A stretch of DNA of 64,000 nt from contig JAEWTV010000063.1 of NCBI GenBank assembly GCA_023397675.1, positions 1 to 64,000 on the forward strand, written 5' to 3'. A program made the translations under genes and the position numbers. The notes beneath the pieces were generated by a model. It did not search any database. It saw only the letters and a list, made by a program, of their open reading frames with translations, and had not been told where the DNA came from. The stretch's first letter is position 1, and each line of letters opens with the position of its first letter. The DNA is from Bacillota bacterium. Lineage in GTDB: Bacteria; Bacillota; Clostridia; Acetivibrionales; JANLFN01. Below are positions 26,975 to 37,100 of the stretch, in pieces.

Positions 26975-29900
26975 TTATTTATAAAGCTCAACTAACCTTA
27001 ACAAGTGCTCGTAACGATCCGTAGCTGCTTTCTCGGAATCATTGAAGAGTTTTTCTGCACGATCCGGGAATGCTATTGACAAACGAGTGTAACGAGTTTC
27101 GTTCTTAAGGAAGTCTTGGTAAGTTCCATCACCTGGCTTGGAAGTCAAAGTGAATGGGTTCTTGCCTTCTGCCTTAAGAGCAGGATTGAAGGAGAACAGG
27201 TTCCAGTAACCGGAAGAAACAGCCTTCTTCATTTCATCCTGACAGTGGTTCATACCGCCCTTAACTCCGTGGAGTTCGCAAGGAGCGTAGCAGATTATGA
27301 GGGATGGTCCCTTATAAGCTTCTGCTTCAGCAAGAACTTTTACTGTCTGTGCAGGGTTTGCTCCAAGAGCAATCTGTGCTACATAAACATAACCGTAGCT
27401 CATGCCTATTTCAGCGAGGCTCTTCTTGCCGATATCCTTACCGGATGCAGCAAACTGGCAAACTTCACCGATGTTTGAAGCCTTGGATAACTGTCCGCCT
27501 GTATTGGAATACATTTCTGTATCAAATACCATGATGTTTACATCTTCACCAGATGCAATTACATGGTCGAGACCGCCAAATCCGATATCATATGCCCAAC
27601 CGTCTCCACCGAGAACCCATACTGATTTCTTAGCGAGGTACTGTTTTTTCTCAAGAATTTCTTTAGCAAGTTCAGATCCTGATTTCTCAAGTTCAGCAAC
27701 TAATGCGGCAGCAGCAGGTGTATTTTCCTTTGTGCTGTCTTTTGTTTCGATGAATTTAGCAGCAGCAGCTTTTAAGTCGGCAGATGCCTCGGAAGCAGCA
27801 AGTTTCTCAATCTTGGCAATTGCCTGTTCACGGAGAACCTTTTGTCCAAGGTACATTCCAAAACCGTGTTCTGCATTATCTTCGAACAATGAGTTTGCCC
27901 ATGCAGGACCTTTGTTTGAGTCCTTATTTACTGTAAATGGACTTGTTGCAGCAGGATTTCCCCATATGGATGAACATCCTGTAGCATTTGAAATATACAT
28001 TTGCTCACCGAATAACTGAGTCAACAGACGAGCATATGAAGTTTCAGCACATCCTGCGCAGCTTCCTGAGAACTCGAGAAGCGGCTGGTTGAACTGAGAA
28101 CCCTTAACAGTGGTTTCAGCTGGAACTCCAGGCTTTTTACCAACGTTAGCAACCAAATAATCGAATACTGGCTGCTGGTCTGCCTGTGATTCCTGAGGTA
28201 CCATCTTAATAGCTTTTCCCTTTGTAGGACATACTGTGATACATTCACCGCATCCCATACAATCTAAAGGAGTTACGCTCATTGTAAATTTGTATTCACT
28301 AGCCTTTGGCTTGGTATCTGCAAGCTTAATGTTTGCAGGAGCTGCTTTAACTTCATCAGCATCCAGCATAAATGGACGTATTGTAGCATGTGAACATACG
28401 AATGAACACATGTTACACTGCAAACATTCACTTGCAGTCCATTCAGGAACATTAACAGCAGTTCCGCGTTTCTCATATGCAGAAGCACCAAGTTCGAATT
28501 CACCGTTTGCATTCTCTGCAAAAGCAGATACAGGGAGGCTGTCACCATCCATCAATGCGATCGGATTAAGAAGATCCTTAACCATTTTAACTGTATTAGG
28601 ACGGCCTGCAAGTTCTGGAGCAGGAGCATCAGCTTCTGGATTGGACCATGAAGCAGGAACCTCTACCTTATGAATTGCAGTTAAACCTGCATCAATTGCT
28701 TTGTAGTTCATTTCTACAACTGCATCGCCCTTCTTGCTGTAGGATTTCTTTGCAGCTTCTTTCATGAACTTAATTGCATCATCGATTGGCATTACATTTG
28801 CCAATTTGAAGAATGCTGATTGAAGAATTGTATTGGTACGTTTGCCCATACCGATTTCAATTGCCTTATCAATAGCATTGATTGTATATAACTGAATCTT
28901 ATTATCTGCAATGTACTTCTTTGCAGCAGCATTTAATTTATTTGACAATTCATCATCAGACCACTGGCAGTTAATCATGAAGATTCCGCCTGGCTTAACA
29001 TCCTGAACCATCTTGAAGCCTTTAACAACGTAAGATGGATTGTGGCATGCAACAAAGTCAGCCTGATTTATATAATATGGGCTTCTGATTGGCTTGTCAC
29101 CAAATCTAAGATGTGAAATTGTTACACCGCCTGTTTTCTTTGAGTCATATTGGAAATAAGCCTGAATGTATTTTTCAGTGTGGTCACCGATAATCTTGGT
29201 TGAGTTCTTGTTCGCACCTACAGTACCGTCTCCGCCAAGACCCCAGAACTTACATTCAACTGTACCTGCAGCAGCTGTGATAGGAGCTGGCTTAATCTCA
29301 GGCAAGCTTAAGTATGTTACATCGTCAACTATACCAATTGTGAAACGTTTCTTAGGATCAGCCTTCTTAAGCTCTGTATAAACAGCAAATGCTGATGAAG
29401 GAGGAGTATCCTTGGAACCAAGTCCGTAACGTCCGTTAGTTACTATGATATCATTGAGTCCTGCTTCACGAAGAGTTGTAGCAACATCAAGGTATAAAGG
29501 ATCACCCAATGCACCGGGCTCTTTTGTACGGTCAAGAACAGCAACTTTCTTAACTGTCTTTGGAAGTACCTTAAGAAGTGCACTTGAAACCCATGGACGA
29601 TACAAACGAACCTTGATAAGTCCAACTTTTTCGCCTGCAGCTGTCAGGTAATCTATAACTTCTTCAGCTACATCACAGAAGGAACCCATTGCAACGATTA
29701 CACGATCAGCATCTGGAGCTCCATAGTAGTTGAATAAATCATAATTAGTACCCAACTTTGCATTAACCTTAGCCATGTATTTTTCAACAACAGCTGGCAA
29801 TGCATCATAAGTCTTATTACATGCTTCACGATGCTGGAAGAATATATCTCCGTTTTCATGTGAACCACGCATTGCAGGGTGTTCAGGATTTAAAGAAGCG

Positions 29901-30514
29901 TTACGGAAAGCCTTTACAGCATCCATATTAGTCATTTCTTTAAGATCTGCATAGTCCCAAGTCTCAATTTTCTGAACTTCGTGGGATGTACGGAAACCAT
30001 CGAAGAAGTTAATGAATGGAATCTTTCCCTCAATTGTTGCAAGATGTGCAACTGCGGATAAATCCATTACTTCCTGTGGGTTCGACTCTGCTAACATTGC
30101 GAAACCGGTCTGACGACAAGCATAAACGTCACTATGGTCACCGAAAATATTCAATGCATGTGATGAAACTGTACGTGCAGATACATGGAATACACTTGGA
30201 AGAAGTTCACCGGCAATTTTGTACATATTAGGGATCATAAGAAGAAGACCCTGTGAAGCTGTAAATGTTGTAGTCATAGCACCGGCAGCAAGAGAACCGT
30301 GAACAGTTCCTGCAGCACCTGCTTCAGACTGGAGTTCAACGACTTTAACCTGATTGCCGAAAATGTTTTCTCTGCCTGCAGCAGACCATTGGTCGACAGA
30401 ATCAGCCATTGGGCTTGAAGGCGTAATCGGGTAGATGGCAGCAACGTCGGTAAATGCATACGACACATGAGCAGCGGCGGTGTTGCCGTCCATTGATTGT
30501 TTCTTTCTTGACAT
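26975..30514 (-). CDS. nifJ: Pyruvate:ferredoxin (flavodoxin) oxidoreductase
   Basis: A 1179-aa single-chain PFOR, full family length. It converts pyruvate and CoA to acetyl-CoA and CO2 while reducing ferredoxin, which can feed hydrogenases. Seen: SMDGNTAAAHVSYAFTDVAA with the YPITPSSPMA domain I signature; two 4Fe-4S motifs CLQCNMCSFVC and CMGCGECITVCP (about residues 695 and 752); CAGCAETSY for the proximal cluster; and the TPP site GGDGWAYDIGFGG with MYSNTGGQ (about 965-1005). Ribosome site AGGAGG. A promoter is visible at 30593-30622. Confidence 0.97.
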   Translation of the reverse strand: MSRKKQSMDGNTAAAHVSYAFTDVAAIYPITPSSPMADSVDQWSAAGRENIFGNQVKVVELQSEAGAAGTVHGSLAAGAMTTTFTASQGLLLMIPNMYKIAGELLPSVFHVSARTVSSHALNIFGDHSDVYACRQTGFAMLAESNPQEVMDLSAVAHLATIEGKIPFINFFDGFRTSHEVQKIETWDYADLKEMTNMDAVKAFRNASLNPEHPAMRGSHENGDIFFQHREACNKTYDALPAVVEKYMAKVNAKLGTNYDLFNYYGAPDADRVIVAMGSFCDVAEEVIDYLTAAGEKVGLIKVRLYRPWVSSALLKVLPKTVKKVAVLDRTKEPGALGDPLYLDVATTLREAGLNDIIVTNGRYGLGSKDTPPSSAFAVYTELKKADPKKRFTIGIVDDVTYLSLPEIKPAPITAAAGTVECKFWGLGGDGTVGANKNSTKIIGDHTEKYIQAYFQYDSKKTGGVTISHLRFGDKPIRSPYYINQADFVACHNPSYVVKGFKMVQDVKPGGIFMINCQWSDDELSNKLNAAAKKYIADNKIQLYTINAIDKAIEIGMGKRTNTILQSAFFKLANVMPIDDAIKFMKEAAKKSYSKKGDAVVEMNYKAIDAGLTAIHKVEVPASWSNPEADAPAPELAGRPNTVKMVKDLLNPIALMDGDSLPVSAFAENANGEFELGASAYEKRGTAVNVPEWTASECLQCNMCSFVCSHATIRPFMLDADEVKAAPANIKLADTKPKASEYKFTMSVTPLDCMGCGECITVCPTKGKAIKMVPQESQADQQPVFDYLVANVGKKPGVPAETTVKGSQFNQPLLEFSGSCAGCAETSYARLLTQLFGEQMYISNATGCSSIWGNPAATSPFTVNKDSNKGPAWANSLFEDNAEHGFGMYLGQKVLREQAIAKIEKLAASEASADLKAAAAKFIETKDSTKENTPAAAALVAELEKSGSELAKEILEKKQYLAKKSVWVLGGDGWAYDIGFGGLDHVIASGEDVNIMVFDTEMYSNTGGQLSKASNIGEVCQFAASGKDIGKKSLAEIGMSYGYVYVAQIALGANPAQTVKVLAEAEAYKGPSLIICYAPCELHGVKGGMNHCQDEMKKAVSSGYWNLFSFNPALKAEGKNPFTLTSKPGDGTYQDFLKNETRYTRLSIAFPDRAEKLFNDSEKAATDRYEHLLRLVELYK

Positions 30515-30592
30515 AAATTCTGACCTCCTGTTAATTATATATAAGTTAATGTACTATTAGATAAATTAACTCTGTACTTTGTATACAATCTT

Positions 30593-30622
30593 ATTTTACC
30601 ACAAAAGATACCCCGAAGACAA
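30593..30622 (-). promoter_or_regulatory. Promoter of the PFOR gene
   Basis: On the minus strand, TTGTCT (30622-30617), an 18-bp spacer, then TAAAAT (30598-30593), leaving a 78-base leader. The rest of 30623-30763 is AT-rich. It has a TTGACA at 30691 for the other strand, but no good -10 at the right distance. Confidence 0.6.
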
Positions 30623-30763
30623 TTTAATGGGCTAAAATTTTTAAGAAATAATTAATTTTTTAACAATAACGTAGATATAAGTCAATTATGTTGACAATTA
30701 AAGGTAATGTGTTTTTGTAGGGTTTAGTAATAAAGTTATTTTATCATAAGGGAGTTAATTTGT

Positions 30764-30889
30764 ATGCAGGATGCAATAAAAACTCAGGAAATCCAGTATT
30801 GCTATAACCAATATAAACGAATTTCTTACGGTAAAAAAACAAATATTATATGTACCTTGACTATTGGAGGTTCATATAAATTTGGCTAA
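30764..30889 (+). CDS. Possible 41-codon leader ORF overlapping the permease start
   Basis: ATG 30764 follows AAGGGAG by about nine bases and opens a 41-residue frame (start MQDAIKTQEIQYCYNQYKR) that ends at TAA 30887, six bases into the permease gene. This layout suggests translational coupling. No homology is recognised, and it may be chance; the ribosome site is the main support. Confidence 0.4.
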   Translation: MQDAIKTQEIQYCYNQYKRISYGKKTNIICTLTIGGSYKFG

Positions 30890-32237
30890 AGAAAAACAAA
30901 AGAGTTTTAACAGAAATCATCTGGTTATCATGGCTCTGGGCAATCTCATAGGTTCGGGGATTTTCCTGGGAAGCGGTAATGTCATAGCGCTTGCCGGGCC
31001 TGCTGCGGTATTGGCTTATGTTATTGGCGGTTTGATCATGATGTACGAAGTTATGTGTATTACCGAAATGTCTATTGTGAATCCTGCCCCCGGAGCTTTC
31101 AGAGTTCATTCCTCGGAAATTTTCGGTCCATGGATAGGTTTTGTTAACGGCTGGATGTTCTGGTGCAGTGGCGTTCTGGGAATGGCCAGCGAAGTTGTTG
31201 CGGCTGCAATATTTACCAGTCTGTGGTTCCCAAGAGTTCCTCTTTGGGTGTTCTGTATCATATATGCGGCTGTTATGACAGCGATCAACCTTAATGATGT
31301 CAGAGGTTTAAGCAGGATAGAAAGCTTTCTGGCATCCATAAAAGTCATTGCTCTGCTTCTTTTTATCATACTTGGTATTTTAATACTGGCAGGAGTAATT
31401 ATGCCTGAAAGTTTTAAGATAATGCCGGTTTTTAGTTCCATGGCTAATTTCATGCCAAAAGGGGTCCATGGAATACTTGCCTCCATGATTATGGTTATGT
31501 TTTCTTATGTAGGTACGGGAATTATAGGACTTGCAATAGCAGATACACATAATCCCGGTAAAAATGCTCCTCCTGCAATTAAAATAATTACTATTACAGT
31601 TCTTGTTCTTTACTCGGTTTCTATCCTATTTATAGTTCTTTTAACACCATGGAATACCATATCTACCTCAGCAAGCCCTTTCGTAAGCATTATTGAAAGA
31701 GTTGGCATTCCTTTTGGGGCTGCGATCCTTAATTTTATTGTATTAACGGCTGCACTTTCAGGGCTTAATTCCTCAATGTACAGCGCTTCAAGAATGCTCG
31801 GGTCTTTAAGCAGTGATAGGCAGGCGCCGAAAATGTTCCTTAAGAAAAATAAGAATGATGTTCCGGTATATGCACTAGGGTTTTGCAGCATTGTTCTTGC
31901 AGCTGCAGCAATACTATCATACCTTCTGCCTCAGAAAATTTTCATAGTATTGTCTTGTGCGAGCGGTTTTACAGCAATGATAAACTGGCTGACAATATCA
32001 GTTACACATTTATTTTATAGAAGAAAGACCTTGAGAGAAAGACCGGAGAAACTTCAATACAAAGCACCCGGATACCCTGCCTCCACAATTGCTTTTATAT
32101 TAGCAATTCTAGGCCTTTTCCTTACATCATATCTTTATCCCGGTCAAATATCGGGACTTATAGGAAGTGTTGTGCTCTTTGTCGTTCTTGTTTTAATTTA
32201 TTATTCATTAATAAATAAAAGAGTTGCTCTTAAATAA
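30882..32237 (+). CDS. APC-family amino-acid permease
   Basis: A 451-aa membrane protein with about 12 helices. The first helix carries GNLIGSGIFLGSG, the amino-acid-binding GxGIF motif of APC transporters, and ITEMSIVNPAPGAFRVHSSE is the conserved helix 2-3 region. It imports an amino acid with protons; specificity is unknown (GABA/aromatic permease branch). I start at TTG 30882, since GGAGG lies 11 bases upstream; the in-frame TTG 30864 lies ahead of it. The next gene codes for a tryptophanase-family lyase, so tryptophan, tyrosine or a related substrate is a reasonable guess only. Confidence 0.88.
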   Translation: MAKEKQKSFNRNHLVIMALGNLIGSGIFLGSGNVIALAGPAAVLAYVIGGLIMMYEVMCITEMSIVNPAPGAFRVHSSEIFGPWIGFVNGWMFWCSGVLGMASEVVAAAIFTSLWFPRVPLWVFCIIYAAVMTAINLNDVRGLSRIESFLASIKVIALLLFIILGILILAGVIMPESFKIMPVFSSMANFMPKGVHGILASMIMVMFSYVGTGIIGLAIADTHNPGKNAPPAIKIITITVLVLYSVSILFIVLLTPWNTISTSASPFVSIIERVGIPFGAAILNFIVLTAALSGLNSSMYSASRMLGSLSSDRQAPKMFLKKNKNDVPVYALGFCSIVLAAAAILSYLLPQKIFIVLSCASGFTAMINWLTISVTHLFYRRKTLRERPEKLQYKAPGYPASTIAFILAILGLFLTSYLYPGQISGLIGSVVLFVVLVLIYYSLINKRVALK

Positions 32238-32644
32238 TTAAGAGGGATAAAAAAATTGTCATGTGTCGGATGTGTTGAAAAAAGCTCTGAATACCTGGAA
32301 AAAATGGGATAAGAATAATTTATTTAAGCATTACTATTGATTACTGATGATTTTTAATTTAAAATAATACTTGTAGCATGGTATTACGGTAGATAATGTT
32401 AATATTCAAGTTGTATGTATAAGCTTATGTGGTCTGTTAATGCTTATTTAGTACAGTCTTTCATTTAAACATCAAAATACCCTGCGAAGGGTATTTTTTT
32501 ATTATGCTTAGGAAATTATAGTTCTACCTTAATTTATTAATTTCCGTTAGGAGCATATCAACAAAGTCTTCATATAATCTTTTTCAAAGACTTTGTTATT
32601 TTATTCAGATACCCGGCGAACAATCTATTAAAGGAGTGGTTAAA
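32238..32644 (+). other. Leader region of the tryptophanase-family gene with two hairpins
   Basis: A 407-base gap. It holds a terminator-like hairpin at 32474-32500 (AAAATACCC/GGGTATTTT with T7) and a second 11-bp hairpin at 32560-32597 (AACAAAGTCTT/AAGACTTTGTT) ahead of the ribosome site AAAGGAG at 32629. A 17-codon frame at 32415-32468 has one Trp codon and ends six bases before the first hairpin, but lacks a clear ribosome site. The layout resembles attenuation; it could also be two ordinary terminators. Confidence 0.45.
32474..32500 (+). terminator. Rho-independent terminator in the leader region
   Basis: Nine-base stem, loop TGCGAA, then seven T residues. It lies 237 bases past the permease stop, so it may end the permease transcript or attenuate the next gene. 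Confidence 0.8.
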
Positions 32645-34093
32645 GTGTCTGAGGTTAAATTTTTCTTCGGGGACAAAGTGCCTCTGGAAATGCACAAGGT
32701 GAGAATAGTACAAAAACTTAACCTTGTCCCTATCGAACGCAGGTTGGAAGCTATTACCGAAGCAGGAAACAATACATTTCTTCTAAAAAACAAGGATGTA
32801 TTTCTCGATATGCTCACAGATAGCGGCGTTAATGCCATGAGCGACAAGCAGCTTGCCGCAATGATGGAAGCAGATGACAGCTATGCTGGTTCTGAAACTT
32901 TTACTAAGCTTGAAAACAAACTTACAGAAATATTTGGAACTGATTACTTCCTTCCGGCACATCAGGGCAGAGCTTGTGAAAATATCCTGTCTCAGGTATT
33001 CGTTAAACCGGGTACATTTGTTCCGATGAATTATCACTTTACTACTACAAAATCACATATTGTTTTGAACGGGGGTGCTGTTGAAGAGCTTGTAATAGAC
33101 GAAGGATTGGAACTCAACAGTGAATGCCCATTTAAAGGAAATATGGATATTGCAAAGTTAAAAGCATTTATAGATAAACAGGGAGCCGAAAAGATAGCTT
33201 TTGTCAGGATGGAATCTGGCACAAACCTTATTGGAGGTCAGCCCTTCTCATTACAGAACCTCCGCGATGTAAAAATGGTATGCAAAGACTATAATATTCC
33301 GCTTATTCTTGATGCAAGTCTTCTGGCTGACAATCTTTATTTTGTCAAGGAACGTGAGGAAAGCTGCAAAAACATGAGCATAAGGGAAATCACCTGTGCG
33401 TTTGCTGACCTTTCGGATATTGTATACTTCTCAGCCCGTAAACTGGGATGTGCGCGCGGCGGCGGAATTTGTACATCAAACAAGGAGTTATACCTTAAGA
33501 TACGTGAATTTGTTCCGCTTTATGAAGGTTTTCTTACCTATGGCGGAATGTCGGTTCGTGAAATGGAAGCAATAACTGTTGGGCTTGAAGAGACAATGGA
33601 TGAGAACATGATAAATCAAGGGCCTCAGTTTATTGCATATATGGTTGAAGAATTGGAAAAGAGGGGAGTACCTGTTGTAACACCTCCAGGCGGACTCGGA
33701 TGCCATATAAACGCAATGGAATTTGTTAAGCATATTCCTCAAAGCGAATACCCCGCAGGTGCTCTTGCTGCAGCTGTTTACCTTACAAGTGGTGTAAGGG
33801 GAATGGAAAGAGGAACTATTTCAGAGCAGAGAGAACCAAATGGTGATGAAAGATTTGCAAATGTAGAGCTTCTGCGTCTTGCCATGCCAAGACGTGTGTT
33901 CACACTTTCACAAGTTAAATATGCAATTGACCGTATTCATTGGCTTTATGAAAACCGTGATATGATAGGCGGTTTAAAATTCGTTGAAGAACCAAACGTA
34001 TTGCGTTTCTTCTTCGGAAGACTTGAAACAACTTCTGACTGGCAGCAGAAACTGTTAGCCAAGTTCAGAAAAGATTTTGGAGACAGCCTCTGA
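32645..34093 (+). CDS. Tryptophanase / tyrosine phenol-lyase family beta-eliminating lyase
   Basis: A 482-aa PLP enzyme close in length and motifs to tryptophanase and tyrosine phenol-lyase, which split their amino acid into indole or phenol, pyruvate and ammonia. Seen: EAGNNTFLLKNKDVFLDMLT, SGVNAMSDKQ, HQGRACEN, FTTTKSH, LDASLLADN (Asp223 for the PLP ring), and K266 in FSARKLGC, where PLP would attach. It starts at GTG 32645 after AAAGGAG. Odd points: the DATR of known enzymes reads DASL, and the segment after the lysine (LGCARGGG) differs from the usual KD-(V/A)-x-x-GG. The substrate may therefore not be Trp or Tyr. Confidence 0.8.
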   Translation: MSEVKFFFGDKVPLEMHKVRIVQKLNLVPIERRLEAITEAGNNTFLLKNKDVFLDMLTDSGVNAMSDKQLAAMMEADDSYAGSETFTKLENKLTEIFGTDYFLPAHQGRACENILSQVFVKPGTFVPMNYHFTTTKSHIVLNGGAVEELVIDEGLELNSECPFKGNMDIAKLKAFIDKQGAEKIAFVRMESGTNLIGGQPFSLQNLRDVKMVCKDYNIPLILDASLLADNLYFVKEREESCKNMSIREITCAFADLSDIVYFSARKLGCARGGGICTSNKELYLKIREFVPLYEGFLTYGGMSVREMEAITVGLEETMDENMINQGPQFIAYMVEELEKRGVPVVTPPGGLGCHINAMEFVKHIPQSEYPAGALAAAVYLTSGVRGMERGTISEQREPNGDERFANVELLRLAMPRRVFTLSQVKYAIDRIHWLYENRDMIGGLKFVEEPNVLRFFFGRLETTSDWQQKLLAKFRKDFGDSL

Positions 34094-34123
34094 TACTCTT
34101 CCCTACATAAATTGTTCAGAGAA

Positions 34124-34162
34124 GCAAAAGGCCGCCTGCTATACCGCAGGTCGGCCTTTTGC
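34124..34162. terminator. Strong bidirectional terminator hairpin
   Basis: A long GC-rich stem starting GCAAAAGGCCG and closing CGGCCTTTTGC, with one bulge, between convergent genes. Confidence 0.85.
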
Positions 34163-34177
34163 ATTTCAAACAGGAAA

Positions 34178-37100
34178 CTATTGCTCTATTGTTGCTTTAC
34201 TTTTGCTGGAAAACATTTTTGAAATTGTTTGGGGCAATGATATCATCGCAGGTATGAATACGGGGAGCATTAGGAGACTAAGCATAAGAAGTCCTATACC
34301 TACACTGACCGCCATTTCCATTAATGTATGGAGCCCTGAAGGGAATAATGTTGCAAAGGTTCCAGCAAGTATAATAGCTGCTGATACAACAACGCCTCCA
34401 ATATTCTTTGCAGCACTTACAATAGCTTTCTTTGGCGGAATGCTTCCATACTCCTTGTAACGTGTCATCAGGAATATGCTGTAGTCCACTCCCAAAGCTA
34501 CAATCATTATAAATGAGAAGAAGGGAACATTCCATGCGACTCCATCCGCCTTGAACAAGCTTGAGGTAACGAAGCCTGTTATGGATATTGCGGTGTAATA
34601 TGATGCAGCAAGCGCAATTATTATATATACCGGTATCCAGAAGGATCTTATTACAAGAATAAGCAGAATGAATACACTTAAAAATACTATAATCTGTGTA
34701 ACTGTCATATCCCTTGTAGATATGATATTTGTATCATTTGATACGGAGCTTTCTCCGCCGGTACCGTAAACGGCTTGTGAAAGAGCACTCCCTTTGAGAT
34801 TGTCTTCTACAATATTATTTATCTTTTTGACAGTATTGATGGCGCCTGTAGAATATGGGTCGTCATTCAGTATAACAATCAGTTTTACTGTTTTTCTGTC
34901 GGCTGACATAAAGGCATCAAGTGATTTTTTAAAATCGGTGCTTTGGAGAGCTGATTTTGGAATAAAGAAGGACTTAGTCTCTGCCAGGTCGGATAAATAG
35001 CCGGTTGCCTGATTAAGCTGGTCTGAAATGGAGCTAACCCCACCGGAGGTATTTCCAAGACTGCTTTGAAGTGAAGGCATTCCTGCCGTAAGCTTTGACA
35101 GTCCGCTGTTTAACTTGCGCTGACCGTCTTCAATTTGTGCGGCTCCATCTATTAGTGGCTGCATGTTATTGGCGATTTGGGACTGACCGTTTCCAACCTG
35201 ACCCAGACCGCTTGATAACTGCTGGGTTCCGGCCTGTAATTTTGAAAGTCCGTCTGCCATTTGTTTTTCGCCGTCTGCAATAAGTTTCATGCTTTCATTA
35301 GCCTTTGCAAACTGTGCATTTGTCTTATCAAAGTTAGTATTCAATTGACTCAGCCCATATTTAAGTTGTTCGAATTGCCCTGAAAGAGTAGTGATGGTTT
35401 GATTAAGTGAAAGGTAAGAGCTATCTCCAGCAATTTGTGGATAGTCTTTTCCCAGCTTTGATGTATATCCCTTCATTGTATCAAAAGCTTGAGCTGAGCT
35501 GCCAATCTGTTTTTCCATGTTTGAGTATTGGCTATGTAATTGGGAATATCCCACAGAAAGTTGCGAATATCCTGCATTAAGCGCAGATACTGAATTACTT
35601 ATAGTTGCCATTTGGCTACTGATAAGGCCTATGCTTTGACTGATTTTTTCAGAGCCCCCGGCACTGCTGTTAATGGCGTCCTGCAGTTGTTTCAGTCCGC
35701 CTGACAGCTGGATTAAACCATTATGCAAATCTCCTGTGCCATTAGCCAGCTTTTCTATACCTGAAAGATCAAATGAACCTCCTCCAAACTGGCTTTTGGA
35801 CTGTCCCAGGCCATCAGATATTTTCTTTAGGGAGCTGTCTGTATACAAATCCTTGATTTTGGTGCCTTCGGGCTGTGTAGGGCCTGAAACTGCTTTGACG
35901 CCTTTTACACCCTTTAAATCCTCTGTGAGCTTGTCAATTACTGCAAGTGCAGTGTTGTTATCCATTGGTGTATTGTTTTTAATTACAACTGTTGTAGGCA
36001 TTGTTGTTCCGCGGTTAAAGTGCTTGGATACTATATTAAAGCCTTCAACTGAGGGGTAAGACGAGCCCATGTCCTTCATGTTGTCATATGAAAGGCTGGA
36101 ATTGCTGAAAATAATTATAGGTGCAATTACTGCAATTAATGCCAGAGTCGAAACAATAGGATGCTTTACTGTAGCTGAAGTAACCTTTTCCCAAAGTTTG
36201 CTTTCTCTGTGACCCCTTGTTTCATGTGAAGGCCAGAACAACTTGGGACCTAAAAGCTTCATAAAAAACGGTGTAAGTGTAATAAGTTCAAGGAAAAGTA
36301 TAACTATTCCTATAGCTACAGCATTGCCTGAACGGTAGACTCCGAATTGAACGAAGCTTAGGCTCGCAAATGCTATAAAAACCGTAAGCCCGCTATATAG
36401 TATCGTCTTACCGGCAGTCTTGTATGTAGCGATTATTGCGGAATTAACCGATTCATTACGTCCCAGTTCTTCCTTAAACCTGTTGAAAAGAAGTATATTA
36501 TAGTCGGTTCCTATACCGAACAGCACAAGAATCATAAACATCTGAGTCAGACTTGTTACAGAGAAATTAACTGCATTTACAAGCTGACCGACTATTCCCA
36601 TTGAGCATAGGTATGCAATTCCCACAGTAAGGAGAGATATCAATGGTGTTGTTATGGATTTGAAAACAAGGAATAAAACTATGAGAATAAATATAACAGT
36701 TATTATTGCACTCCTGTCTACTCCTTTGTAAGTAGCCTTTAAAAAGTCCTTTTGGACAAACAGTCCGCCCGTAAGATAATGATCCACTTTCAGGGTTTTA
36801 AGCTTATCCTCAAACTGACTGGAGATTTCCTGCACATCACGTCCGTTTTTTTCAATTGTTACAGATGTAAGGATTGTTGTGCCATCTTCAGAAGTGAGGC
36901 GGCTCTTGGCTTCCGGCGTATTAAACGGGCTAAGTATATTTGTTATGCCAAGCTCCTTTTTGTTATCCTCCAATATTTTTAACCCTGATTGTATTTCATT
37001 CATATCGGCGGAAGTCAGCTTCTTCTCATTGTTAAAAACTATAAGAGTGCTTTCGCCCTTTGAATCCGACATTCCGTTCAAAAGTGTTTCTGCTATTTTT

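Noticed and set aside
32256..32312. An 18-codon frame (TTG start) with a CxxC motif after the permease
   Set aside because: The TTG sits near GAGGG, but there is no homology, no promoter, and such short frames are expected by chance.
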